Shown here one piece after another: positions 16,168 to 23,526 of a stretch of 64,000 nt of DNA. The notes beneath the pieces were generated by a model, which saw nothing but the letters and a program-made list of their open reading frames with translations, did no database searches and was not told the origin of the DNA. Position 1 is the stretch's first letter, and every line of letters begins with the position of its first letter. Origin of the DNA: Pedobacter sp. R20-19 (lineage in GTDB: Bacteria > Bacteroidota > Bacteroidia > Sphingobacteriales > Sphingobacteriaceae); the NCBI RefSeq assembly GCF_000708265.2, contig NZ_JCKI01000001.1, positions 620,001-684,000 on the forward strand, read 5' to 3'. Made by a program: the position numbers and the translations under genes.

Positions 16168-16768
16168 GATATGTTTTTCTCCAGATTAAATAACCATTAA
16201 ATGCAATAACAATTAGTACGAGATATAGTAATGCGCTTAGGTTGAGGTTTTTATAAATAAATAATGGAACGTAGCAGATGTTTGCAAAAACCCATAGCAA
16301 CCAGTTTTCCAATATTTTTCGGGTTAAGAGCAGCTGCGCTGCGAAACTTATAGAAGTACAAAATCCATCTGCATAAGGTACAGTACTGTTGGTATAGTGA
16401 TCCATAAACCAACCAAGTAAAACACTTAGCAGGGTAATAGATATAATTACCATTAGCCAATGTTTTATTGTTAATCTGGCAATTGGCCGATGTTGTTCCA
16501 CCTTTTTATTAATCCAGAAATACCAGCCGTAAAATGCGGTAAACAGGAAATAAATCTGAAGCGTCATGTCGCCGTACATTGCCTCCCTAAAAAACAATAT
16601 ACCATAAGCCACTACACTGATGATGGAGATGGGCCAGTTCCAGATACTTTCTTTAGCGGCAAGATAAATGCATAAAAAGCCAGCAATCACCGCAACCCAT
16701 TCTAAAAGGGTGGTTTGCTGAAACTGTGTGGTAACAAATTGAAAGAATGATGCTATGAGCAGGATCAT
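16151..16768 (-). CDS. pnuC: Nicotinamide riboside transporter PnuC
   Basis: A 205-residue PnuC-family membrane protein with about seven membrane spans. Recognisable are the N-terminal region ending IYLAAKESIWNWPISI, FYGWYFWINKK and the C-terminal GYLIWRKTYREQIN. PnuC permits facilitated uptake of nicotinamide riboside, trapped by phosphorylation, and the overlapping downstream kinase gene fits that. Some Bacteroidota homologues carry thiamine instead, but no TPP riboswitch is visible here. I chose the ATG at 16768 over a TTG at 16777. The start lies about 34 nt after a terminator-like hairpin in the leader. Confidence 0.88.
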   Translation of the reverse strand: MILLIASFFQFVTTQFQQTTLLEWVAVIAGFLCIYLAAKESIWNWPISIISVVAYGILFFREAMYGDMTLQIYFLFTAFYGWYFWINKKVEQHRPIARLTIKHWLMVIISITLLSVLLGWFMDHYTNSTVPYADGFCTSISFAAQLLLTRKILENWLLWVFANICYVPLFIYKNLNLSALLYLVLIVIAFNGYLIWRKTYREQIN

Positions 16769-16801
16769 ATTAACCAAAAGTAAGAGAAAAAGCCATAAAA
16801 G

Positions 16802-16837
16802 AAAAAATCCGGTAGAGGAGGGCTCCTCTAACCGGAT
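16802..16837 (-). terminator. Terminator/attenuator hairpin in the pnuC leader
   Basis: On the minus strand ATCCGGTTAGAGGAG pairs with CTCCTCTACCGGAT, leaving one bulged base and a CC-type tiny loop, followed directly by TTTTTTC. It sits about 34 nt before the pnuC start, so it could end a short leader transcript or attenuate pnuC. Confidence 0.72.
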
Positions 16838-16879
16838 AATAAACCAAACAAACTATTTATGAAGAAATCCTCATTGCGG

Positions 16880-16936
16880 TTAACTACTCCGCGGAGGAAG
16901 CTTTAGATCTTTTTCTAAAGTATATACAAAACGCAT
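16880..16936 (-). CDS. Possible 18-codon leader peptide upstream of pnuC
   Basis: A short ORF encodes MRFVYTLEKDLKLPPRSS. It has an unusually good Shine-Dalgarno for this phylum, AAGGAG at 16944-16949, 7 nt before the ATG. The ORF ends 43 nt before the terminator-like hairpin. Its distal part (CTTCCTC and TTAACCG) is complementary to pieces of the hairpin's first arm, so an alternative fold is conceivable. It could be an attenuation leader or a small free-standing transcript. A near-consensus -7 (TATTATTG on the minus strand, 16966-16973) lies upstream. No homologue is known to me. Confidence 0.45.
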   Translation of the reverse strand: MRFVYTLEKDLKLPPRSS

Positions 16937-17065
16937 ATATGTTCTCCTTATTACAACATTATTGCCAATAATACCCTTTTAAATCATTCATGACTTAAAC
17001 ATGACTTCGTGTTCTTTTAACACTATATTTATGTTACATTTTAACAAATTTTAACTATTGTTCAT

Positions 17066-17073
17066 TACTTTTG
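17066..17073 (+). promoter_or_regulatory. Candidate -7 element for the small exported protein gene
   Basis: TACTTTTG matches TAnnTTTG. It lies 166 bp before the ATG at 17239, so a long leader would be implied. No convincing -33 element was found. Confidence 0.4.
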
Positions 17074-17238
17074 CGTTGGATTTACAACCAATATGAGCTT
17101 GGATTAAGCCAACTTTAGCATATTGTTTTTTACAAAATAATACAGTGTTCTATTTTGACGACAAACAAATTGGTTGTATAAACCGTTTAAAATGAGTTTC
17201 CATTGAAATGGAATTTTTTAGAAAAAAAATAAATTAAT

Positions 17239-17556
17239 ATGAAAAAGCTGAGTGTTTTTTGCGTAGCCTTAATTCTTTCATCTATTCTGTTTGTGGCCTT
17301 TACTTTCGTTAAACTGGGTGGCATTGTTGGGCGTGTAGGTCCAGTTGATGCCGTGACAGGTGTTTCTCTTATTGCTGGTCGGGATACTACGAGTGTGACC
17401 GTTAATCAAGGTAGCTTTTCTTTTACGCAGCTAAAAGAGGGGGTTTATACCATAGTGATTAAAGCCAATGCACCTTATAAAGATGCTGTTATCGAAAATG
17501 TTGCTGTTAAAGACAGTACCACTACCGACCTTGGAGAAGTGAGATTAAAGCAATAG
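17239..17556 (+). CDS. Small exported protein with carboxypeptidase-regulatory-like domain
   Basis: A 105-residue protein with an N-terminal signal or anchor (MKKLSVFCVALILSSILFVA) and a single Ig-like beta-sandwich of the carboxypeptidase regulatory type. It is recognisable from GGIVGRVGPVDAV, FSFTQLKEGVYTIVIKA and the closing TDLGEVRLKQ. In Bacteroidota this domain usually occurs at the N-terminus of TonB-dependent barrels; here it stands alone. The function is unknown. It is monocistronic, with a terminator 15 bp downstream. Confidence 0.75.
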   Translation: MKKLSVFCVALILSSILFVAFTFVKLGGIVGRVGPVDAVTGVSLIAGRDTTSVTVNQGSFSFTQLKEGVYTIVIKANAPYKDAVIENVAVKDSTTTDLGEVRLKQ

Positions 17557-17570
17557 TATTAAAAAGATAT

Positions 17571-17597
17571 AAAAGGAGCTGATGCTCCTTTTTTTGT
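17571..17597 (+). terminator. Rho-independent terminator
   Basis: AAAAGGAGC and GCTCCTTTT pair around a TGAT loop and are followed by a T run. It ends the small exported protein gene. Confidence 0.85.
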
Positions 17598-17771
17598 TTT
17601 CAGGAATTGTGGTTATCTTGTTTATGATTAACGGACCAAGTTAATTTTCGGGAAACATCTATTTTACTATAGCATAATCTTGGTTTTTTAATATAAAAAC
17701 GTGCATTTCAGCTGTTTGATTTAGGGGATATTAATTTTTAAAATTTAATCAAAAACCTCCTTTAAAAAACA

Positions 17772-17779
17772 TATCTTTG
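17772..17779 (+). promoter_or_regulatory. -7 promoter element of carB
   Basis: TATCTTTG matches TAnnTTTG exactly, identical to the typA element. It lies 113 bp before the carB start. The -33 region is not obvious. Confidence 0.6.
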
Positions 17780-17780
17780 C

Positions 17781-17802
17781 ATCCCGACAGAACAGTTGGG
17801 AT
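17781..17802 (+). promoter_or_regulatory. Hairpin at the predicted 5' end of the carB transcript
   Basis: ATCCCGAC (17781-17788) and GTTGGGAT (17795-17802) pair with one G-T wobble, and a short T-rich stretch follows. It begins right after the -7 box, so it would be at the very 5' end of the mRNA. It might stabilise the message or attenuate it. Confidence 0.4.
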
Positions 17803-17892
17803 TTTCTCTTCAAAAAGCAAAAAAACCTTCTTGCTTCTTCATCATTACCAGGTCAAATACTTTAGAATTTTAATCATTGTTTAAGCTTAATC

Positions 17893-20730
17893 ATGCCTAA
17901 AGACACTTCAATACGCTCAGTATTAATTATCGGATCGGGACCAATTATTATTGGCCAAGCCTGCGAATTTGACTACTCGGGTTCACAAGCGGCACTTTCC
18001 TTAAAAGAAGAAGGAATTACCGTTTCCATTATCAACTCTAATCCGGCTACGATTATGACGGATAAGGTTATCGGAGATCATGTTTATCTTCGACCTTTAT
18101 CGGTTGATTCAATAGAGGTAATTTTACAAGAGCATATCGACTCTGCAGATTTACCTAGAATTGACGCTGTTTTGCCAACTATGGGCGGTCAAACGGCGCT
18201 AAATCTTTGTGTAGAAGCTTCCGAACGTGGTGTTTGGGAAAAATATGGTGTTAAAGTTATCGGTGTTGATGTAGCGGCTATCGAAAAAACCGAAAACCGT
18301 GAATCTTTCCGCCAGTTAATGGTTGATATAGGTGTAGGTGTAGCGCCTTCTAAAATTGCCAACTCATTTTTAGAAGGTAAAGAAGCTGCTCAAGAAATTG
18401 GTTTTCCGTTGGTAATTCGCCCATCGTATACTTTAGGCGGTTCTGGTGGTGGTTTTGTACATAAAAAGGAAGAATTTGACGCTGCACTTAAACGTGGTTT
18501 AGAAGCTTCGCCAACACATGAGGTTTTGGTAGAACAAGCTGTTTTAGGCTGGAAAGAATATGAATTGGAGTTATTGAGAGATAGCAATGATAATGTAATC
18601 ATTATCTGCTCGATTGAAAACTTCGATCCAATGGGTATCCATACTGGAGACTCGATCACTGTAGCGCCTGCTATGACCTTATCCGATCGTTGTTATCAGG
18701 ATATGCGTAATCAGGCCATTAAAATGATGCGTGCTATCGGTACTTTTGCTGGTGGGTGTAATGTTCAGTTCTCGGTAAACCCGGCAAATGATGACATTAT
18801 CGCCATTGAAATTAATCCACGTGTATCCCGTTCATCAGCTTTAGCTAGTAAAGCAACTGGTTATCCAATTGCTAAAATTGCAGCGAAACTGGCTATCGGT
18901 TATAACCTGGATGAAATTGAAAATCAAATTACCAAAACAACTTCAGCATACTTTGAGCCTACTTTAGATTACGTAATCGTTAAAATTCCTCGCTGGAATT
19001 TCGATAAATTTAAAGGTGCCAACAAAGAACTAGGCTTACAAATGAAATCTGTAGGTGAGGTAATGGCCATTGGTCGTACTTTTATCGAAGCTTTACAGAA
19101 AGCTTGTCAGAGTTTAGAAATAAGCCGTGCAGGTTTAGGTGCCGATGGCAGACAAGTGCGCAACATCGAAGAAATTATGGACGGCCTGGAGCATGCTTCA
19201 TGGAACCGTTTGTTCTTAATAAAAGATGCCATGACAATGGGTGTGCCTTTGGAATCTATCCGTAAGGTAACTAAAATTGATAAATGGTTCTTAAACCAGA
19301 TTCAGGATCTTGTTCTTTTAGAAACCGAATTAAAAAGATATTCATTAAATAATATTCCTCGTGATTTCTTCTTCACCCTTAAGCAGAAAGGATTCTCTGA
19401 TATTCAGATTGCCTGGTTATTAGGGAATGTTACCGAAGATGAGGTTTATGATCGCCGTAAGGCTTTAGGCATCAACAGGGTTTATAAGATGGTTGATACT
19501 TGTGCTGCGGAATTCCCTGCTCAAACACCTTATTACTATTCTTCTTTTGATGAGGAAAATGAATCAATCCCTACAGAGAACAAAAAAGTAATTGTTTTAG
19601 GTTCTGGCCCCAACCGTATTGGTCAGGGAATAGAGTTTGATTACTCTTGTGTACATGGTTTGTTAGCAGCTAAAGAATCTGGTTTTGAAGCCATCATGGT
19701 GAACTGTAATCCTGAAACTGTTTCTACAGATTTTAACATGGCAGATAAGTTATACTTTGAGCCGGTTTTCTGGGAGCATGTTCGTGAGATTATCGAATTA
19801 GAGAAACCTGTGGGTGTGATTGTTCAATTGGGCGGTCAAACAGCGCTGAAGATGGCGGAGAAATTAACGGCATTAGGCATTAAAATTATCGGAACATCTT
19901 TCGAGAACATGGATATCGCTGAAGATCGCGGCCGTTTCTCAGACTTGCTTAAAGAATTAGATATCCCTTATCCAAAATATGGTGTAGCCGAAAATGCAGA
20001 AGAAGCCATTCTGGTTGCAAATGAAGTAGGTTATCCGGTATTGGTTCGCCCGAGTTATGTGTTAGGCGGACAAGGAATGAGCATTGTGATTAACGATGAA
20101 GACCTCGAAAAAGCTGTAGTAAAATTATTAGGTGATTTACCAGGTAACCGCGTATTGATTGATCACTTTTTAGATCGTGCAGAGGAAGCAGAATCTGATT
20201 CAATCTCTGATGGTGACGATGTACACATTGTTGGTATGATGGAGCACATCGAGCCTGCAGGTATTCACTCTGGTGATTCATTTGCAGTATTGCCTACTTT
20301 CAGCTTGCCAGAAACAGTAACTAAAGCAATGGAAGAGTATTCCATTAAGATTGCGAAAGCTTTAGATGTACGTGGCTTGTTAAACATTCAGTTTGCCATT
20401 AAAGATGAAAAGGTTTACGTGATTGAGGCCAACCCAAGAGCATCCCGAACAGTTCCTTTTATTGCTAAAGCATATGATGTTCCATACATTAACATTGCTG
20501 CTAAAATTATGTTAGGTGTAGCGAAGTTGAAAGATTTTACTATCGAACGTAAGCTTAAAGGTTATGCAATTAAAGAACCAGTATTCTCTTATGAGAAATT
20601 CCCTGAGGTTACGAAAGAGTTAGGTCCGGAAATGAAATCTACTGGTGAGGCGATTCGTTTCATTAAAGATTTAGAAGATCCTTACTTCCGTAAGCTTTAC
20701 AAGGATAAATCCATGTATTTGAGTAAATAA
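17893..20730 (+). CDS. carB: Carbamoyl-phosphate synthase large subunit, lacking the allosteric domain
   Basis: A 945-residue synthetase subunit making carbamoyl phosphate from bicarbonate, ammonia and two ATP for pyrimidine and arginine synthesis. The two homologous ATP-grasp halves are clear: SGPIIIGQACEFDYSG and YTLGGSGGGFVH in the first, GSGPNRIGQGIEFDYS and SYVLGGQGMSIV in the second. The E. coli protein has about 1073 residues; here the chain ends after GPEMKSTGEAIRFIKD plus 24 residues. The C-terminal methylglyoxal-synthase-like regulatory domain is therefore missing. The stop is followed by a strong terminator, so this is the natural end. carA is not in the window. Confidence 0.96.
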   Translation: MPKDTSIRSVLIIGSGPIIIGQACEFDYSGSQAALSLKEEGITVSIINSNPATIMTDKVIGDHVYLRPLSVDSIEVILQEHIDSADLPRIDAVLPTMGGQTALNLCVEASERGVWEKYGVKVIGVDVAAIEKTENRESFRQLMVDIGVGVAPSKIANSFLEGKEAAQEIGFPLVIRPSYTLGGSGGGFVHKKEEFDAALKRGLEASPTHEVLVEQAVLGWKEYELELLRDSNDNVIIICSIENFDPMGIHTGDSITVAPAMTLSDRCYQDMRNQAIKMMRAIGTFAGGCNVQFSVNPANDDIIAIEINPRVSRSSALASKATGYPIAKIAAKLAIGYNLDEIENQITKTTSAYFEPTLDYVIVKIPRWNFDKFKGANKELGLQMKSVGEVMAIGRTFIEALQKACQSLEISRAGLGADGRQVRNIEEIMDGLEHASWNRLFLIKDAMTMGVPLESIRKVTKIDKWFLNQIQDLVLLETELKRYSLNNIPRDFFFTLKQKGFSDIQIAWLLGNVTEDEVYDRRKALGINRVYKMVDTCAAEFPAQTPYYYSSFDEENESIPTENKKVIVLGSGPNRIGQGIEFDYSCVHGLLAAKESGFEAIMVNCNPETVSTDFNMADKLYFEPVFWEHVREIIELEKPVGVIVQLGGQTALKMAEKLTALGIKIIGTSFENMDIAEDRGRFSDLLKELDIPYPKYGVAENAEEAILVANEVGYPVLVRPSYVLGGQGMSIVINDEDLEKAVVKLLGDLPGNRVLIDHFLDRAEEAESDSISDGDDVHIVGMMEHIEPAGIHSGDSFAVLPTFSLPETVTKAMEEYSIKIAKALDVRGLLNIQFAIKDEKVYVIEANPRASRTVPFIAKAYDVPYINIAAKIMLGVAKLKDFTIERKLKGYAIKEPVFSYEKFPEVTKELGPEMKSTGEAIRFIKDLEDPYFRKLYKDKSMYLSK

Positions 20731-20735
20731 AAATA

Positions 20736-20765
20736 AAAAAGGGCGATGGAAACATCGCCCTTTTT
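20736..20765 (+). terminator. Rho-independent terminator of carB
   Basis: GGGCGATG and CATCGCCC form a perfect 8-bp stem closed by a GAAA tetraloop, flanked by A5 and T5. It can work for both carB and the convergent barrel gene. Confidence 0.9.
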
Positions 20766-20821
20766 GTTTAAAACTGTTCTGATGAACAGGAGACATTAAT
20801 ATCAAATCTTAACCTCATGAA

Positions 20822-23260
20822 TTAATTCTTCATTCTATTTTGCTCTGCTTCTGAACCCGTAGAACGGCGGCGGGCAGGTTTAATTTCTTTACCGAACCGA
20901 TAAGTGAAAGTGATTCTTCCAAAGCGACTTTCATTTTTCTGATGTAAATTATAGTTTAATCCTGGATAAGTACTGGTTAAATTAGTTTCGGATGTGTTAA
21001 ATATATCTGATAGGGCAAACTTTAAACTACCCTTTTTCTTAAACATCGTTTTGCTTAAACCCGCATCTATAGAATAATTAGACCGAATGCTTAATGTGCC
21101 ATAATCCAATGGGGATTCGTAATTGCCGTTTAGTTCTGCGGTTAAGCCACTTGCAATAGTAAAACTTTGTTGTGATTTAAACTGGAAGGAAGTTTTTCCT
21201 GTTTTTAATGCACTGCCAGCCAGATCAGGAGCTTCAAAACTAAGATAGAAAACGTTTAAATTGTTATTTGCCTGCCACCATTTAGTAATCTGTATAGGTA
21301 TATTTAAGTTGGCATTATAACTAATGTTTTTGGCAATATTTTCGTTCGTTTGGTATAACGCCTTTTGTGCCTCATCCGGCAAAATAACTTCCGCAATCAC
21401 ATCATTAGTTCTGCTATAACCTAAAGAAAGCATATACCTTTGCATAAAGGTATAGCTCAATTCAACATTATTAGTGTATTGCGGTTTCAAAAATGGATTA
21501 CCCTTACTATAGGTATACTGATCCAGGTAATAAACAAATGGGTTTAAAGCATCATAACTTGGGCGGTCTATTCTTCGACTGTAAGAGAAACCCAACTGAT
21601 TATTTTTAGAAAGTGTTTGCTGTACAAATAATGTAGGGAAAAAATCGAAATAATGCCGATCTACAACCGTATTTGTAGTAACCAGATTTCCCTTAGAATT
21701 AGTTTGCTCAACCCTTAACCCAAGCTGAATGCTGGTGTTTTTAAATTTCTTGTTAATATTGGTGTAGGCTGCATTTACATTTTCGTCATAAATAAATTGA
21801 TTGCTGCGGCGAACATCATTTTGCCAAACATTATTCACCAGCTCTTCAGCCTGCAAATCGTTATCTGTTTTTACCCAGCTACTTTTTAAGCCAGCTTCAA
21901 GCTTTATGGTTTTACTCAATGCAACATTATAATCAACTTTAAAAGCTTTAATATCAATTTTTGAAGGTGTACCATTTCTGGTATAGTTAATCGGACGAAT
22001 TCTATTGCCATTAGCAAACATATAATCATTCACATATTCAGAACCGTCATTTCCATTGTATTTTGAATAATCAAAATCTGCTGAAATTTCAGAACCTGCT
22101 GTATCTAAAACTGATTTGTAATTAAGATTATAAGAAATATTGTTGTATTTATTGTTTTGTAAACTGCTGGATGCCAGTGTAGAATCTACCTTTTGGAAGG
22201 ATGTTCCGATTAAAGTGTTATTGTTGGTTGTCTCCGTTCCACGGTTAAAATAACCATTCACCAACACTCCAATGGTGTTATTTTTATCGATGAAATAATC
22301 TAAGCCTGCTTTAAAATTATTGTTTTGCTGTTTTCTTAAACTCAATCCCGATTGCATAAAATAAGTATCAGGTGTTCCGTTTGAAACGCGATCAATCATG
22401 ATGAAATTTTCACGTGTGGTTTTCCCATAGTTATAATTTCCAAACAGATTTAATTTTTTTGTTCTATGGTTCAGGTTTAAGCCTGTATTGCCCCTAAAGT
22501 TTTTACCGTATCCAGCCGTGGCGTTTAAGCTTCCGTTTGTACCGCCGGCTTTGTTTTTCTTGGTTTTAATATTGATGATGCCTGAATTTCCGGCTGCGTC
22601 GTATTTAGAGGATGGATTTGTAATTAATTCGATGGTTTCAATTTCAGAACTTTGCATGTTTCGAAGTAGATTCGCTACATCAGCGCTACTCATATAAGTT
22701 TGCTTCCCATCAATCTGAATCAATACACCTTGTTTTCCCTGCATTGAAATTCTATCATTCTGATCAACAGAAACCCCAGGTGCTTTTTGCAATACCTCCA
22801 AAGCGCTGGAACCAGTCATAATGGTGCTGGTTGAAACGTTCATCACTACTCTATCCATTTTTCTTTCAATGAATGGTTTAGTTACAGCAATACTAACTTC
22901 TTTTAAATTTTGAGTGCTTGAAACAAGTTGAGCAGAACCAAAATCTACCTTCTGGTTTTTGTCTGTAAGTGTAATGGTTTTACTTTTAAAAGTATTATAG
23001 CCCATGTTACTGGCTTTGTAAAAGTAGTTTCCTTCTGTATTAACAGCAAAACCGAAAATGCCATTTTGATCCGTAAAACTGGTTTTTACAATGCTTGAAT
23101 CAGCCGCTTTATATAATACTACTGTTGCATAATCTACTGGTTTTTTGTGCTCATCAAGGATAATTCCCGTTAGGTTAGGCTTGGGTGAAGTTTGTGCAAA
23201 TAAACTTACTGAAGAGAAAGCAGCAATGATGATAAAGGATATTTTGTATAAAATTCTCAT
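20822..23260 (-). CDS. TonB-dependent-receptor-like outer-membrane barrel protein
   Basis: An 812-residue outer-membrane protein. It has a signal peptide (ILYKISFIIIAAFSSVSLFA), a carboxypeptidase-regulatory-like domain (GIILDEHKKPVDYATVVLYK), a plug-like domain (KAPGVSVDQNDRISMQGKQG, LITNPSSKYDAAGNSGIINI) and a long C-terminal barrel. It belongs to the family of barrels with TonB-type plugs but no SusD partner; the substrate is unknown. I set the start at the ATG at 23260, since upstream in-frame ATG at 23320 would put 20 residues before the signal peptide. It is monocistronic and convergent with carB. Confidence 0.9.
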   Translation of the reverse strand: MRILYKISFIIIAAFSSVSLFAQTSPKPNLTGIILDEHKKPVDYATVVLYKAADSSIVKTSFTDQNGIFGFAVNTEGNYFYKASNMGYNTFKSKTITLTDKNQKVDFGSAQLVSSTQNLKEVSIAVTKPFIERKMDRVVMNVSTSTIMTGSSALEVLQKAPGVSVDQNDRISMQGKQGVLIQIDGKQTYMSSADVANLLRNMQSSEIETIELITNPSSKYDAAGNSGIINIKTKKNKAGGTNGSLNATAGYGKNFRGNTGLNLNHRTKKLNLFGNYNYGKTTRENFIMIDRVSNGTPDTYFMQSGLSLRKQQNNNFKAGLDYFIDKNNTIGVLVNGYFNRGTETTNNNTLIGTSFQKVDSTLASSSLQNNKYNNISYNLNYKSVLDTAGSEISADFDYSKYNGNDGSEYVNDYMFANGNRIRPINYTRNGTPSKIDIKAFKVDYNVALSKTIKLEAGLKSSWVKTDNDLQAEELVNNVWQNDVRRSNQFIYDENVNAAYTNINKKFKNTSIQLGLRVEQTNSKGNLVTTNTVVDRHYFDFFPTLFVQQTLSKNNQLGFSYSRRIDRPSYDALNPFVYYLDQYTYSKGNPFLKPQYTNNVELSYTFMQRYMLSLGYSRTNDVIAEVILPDEAQKALYQTNENIAKNISYNANLNIPIQITKWWQANNNLNVFYLSFEAPDLAGSALKTGKTSFQFKSQQSFTIASGLTAELNGNYESPLDYGTLSIRSNYSIDAGLSKTMFKKKGSLKFALSDIFNTSETNLTSTYPGLNYNLHQKNESRFGRITFTYRFGKEIKPARRRSTGSEAEQNRMKN

Positions 23261-23439
23261 TTGTTTAGGTTTAAGTTTTAAAAAATCCAGGCAAAATAAT
23301 TCCCATAACGCATGTTTCATGCGCCTTCTATTTTTGTCTTTATGTTTAAAGTTTAGCTTGGAAACGAATAGTCTCCTTTTTTAGTTATTAGTAAGACGAA
23401 CGTTTTTTTAAAAGGTTACGAAGTTTTTAAAAAAAAGAA

Positions 23440-23485
23440 AAATCCCTGATTCAAAGACAAGTATAAGTCTGCAAATCAGGGATTT
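23440..23485 (-). terminator. Terminator after the M49-like peptidase gene
   Basis: AAATCCCTGATT (23440-23451) pairs with AATCAGGGATTT (23474-23485), with an inner AGAC/GTCT pairing. On the minus strand it is followed by a T-rich run (TTTCTTTTTTTT). Confidence 0.8.
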
Positions 23486-23526
23486 ATTTAACACATCAAA
23501 AAGTGATGTGCCGTTTTTTATTGCTA

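Larger units (their letters stand above)
17598..17892 (+). other. carB upstream region
   Basis: This 295-bp stretch holds the carB promoter and a leader of about 108 nt. It shows no ORF with a credible start and no known riboswitch. The hairpin at 17781-17802 is the only clear structure. Confidence 0.5.

Noticed and set aside
16859..16906. 15-codon plus-strand ORF (MKKSSLRLTTPRRKL) beside the pnuC leader hairpin
   Set aside because: It overlaps the leader ORF on the other strand, has no ribosome-binding site, and the hairpin's T-tract and AAGGAG both point to the minus strand. A real plus-strand peptide cannot be ruled out.
16838..17060. TPP or NAD+ riboswitch upstream of pnuC
   Set aside because: The conserved core of the TPP riboswitch (CTGAGA region) is not present, and no known NAD+ riboswitch pattern could be matched by eye.
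18390..18659. Long open frame opposite carB (also similar frames opposite typA, glnS and fumC)
   Set aside because: Each lies wholly antisense to a conserved gene and encodes nothing recognisable.
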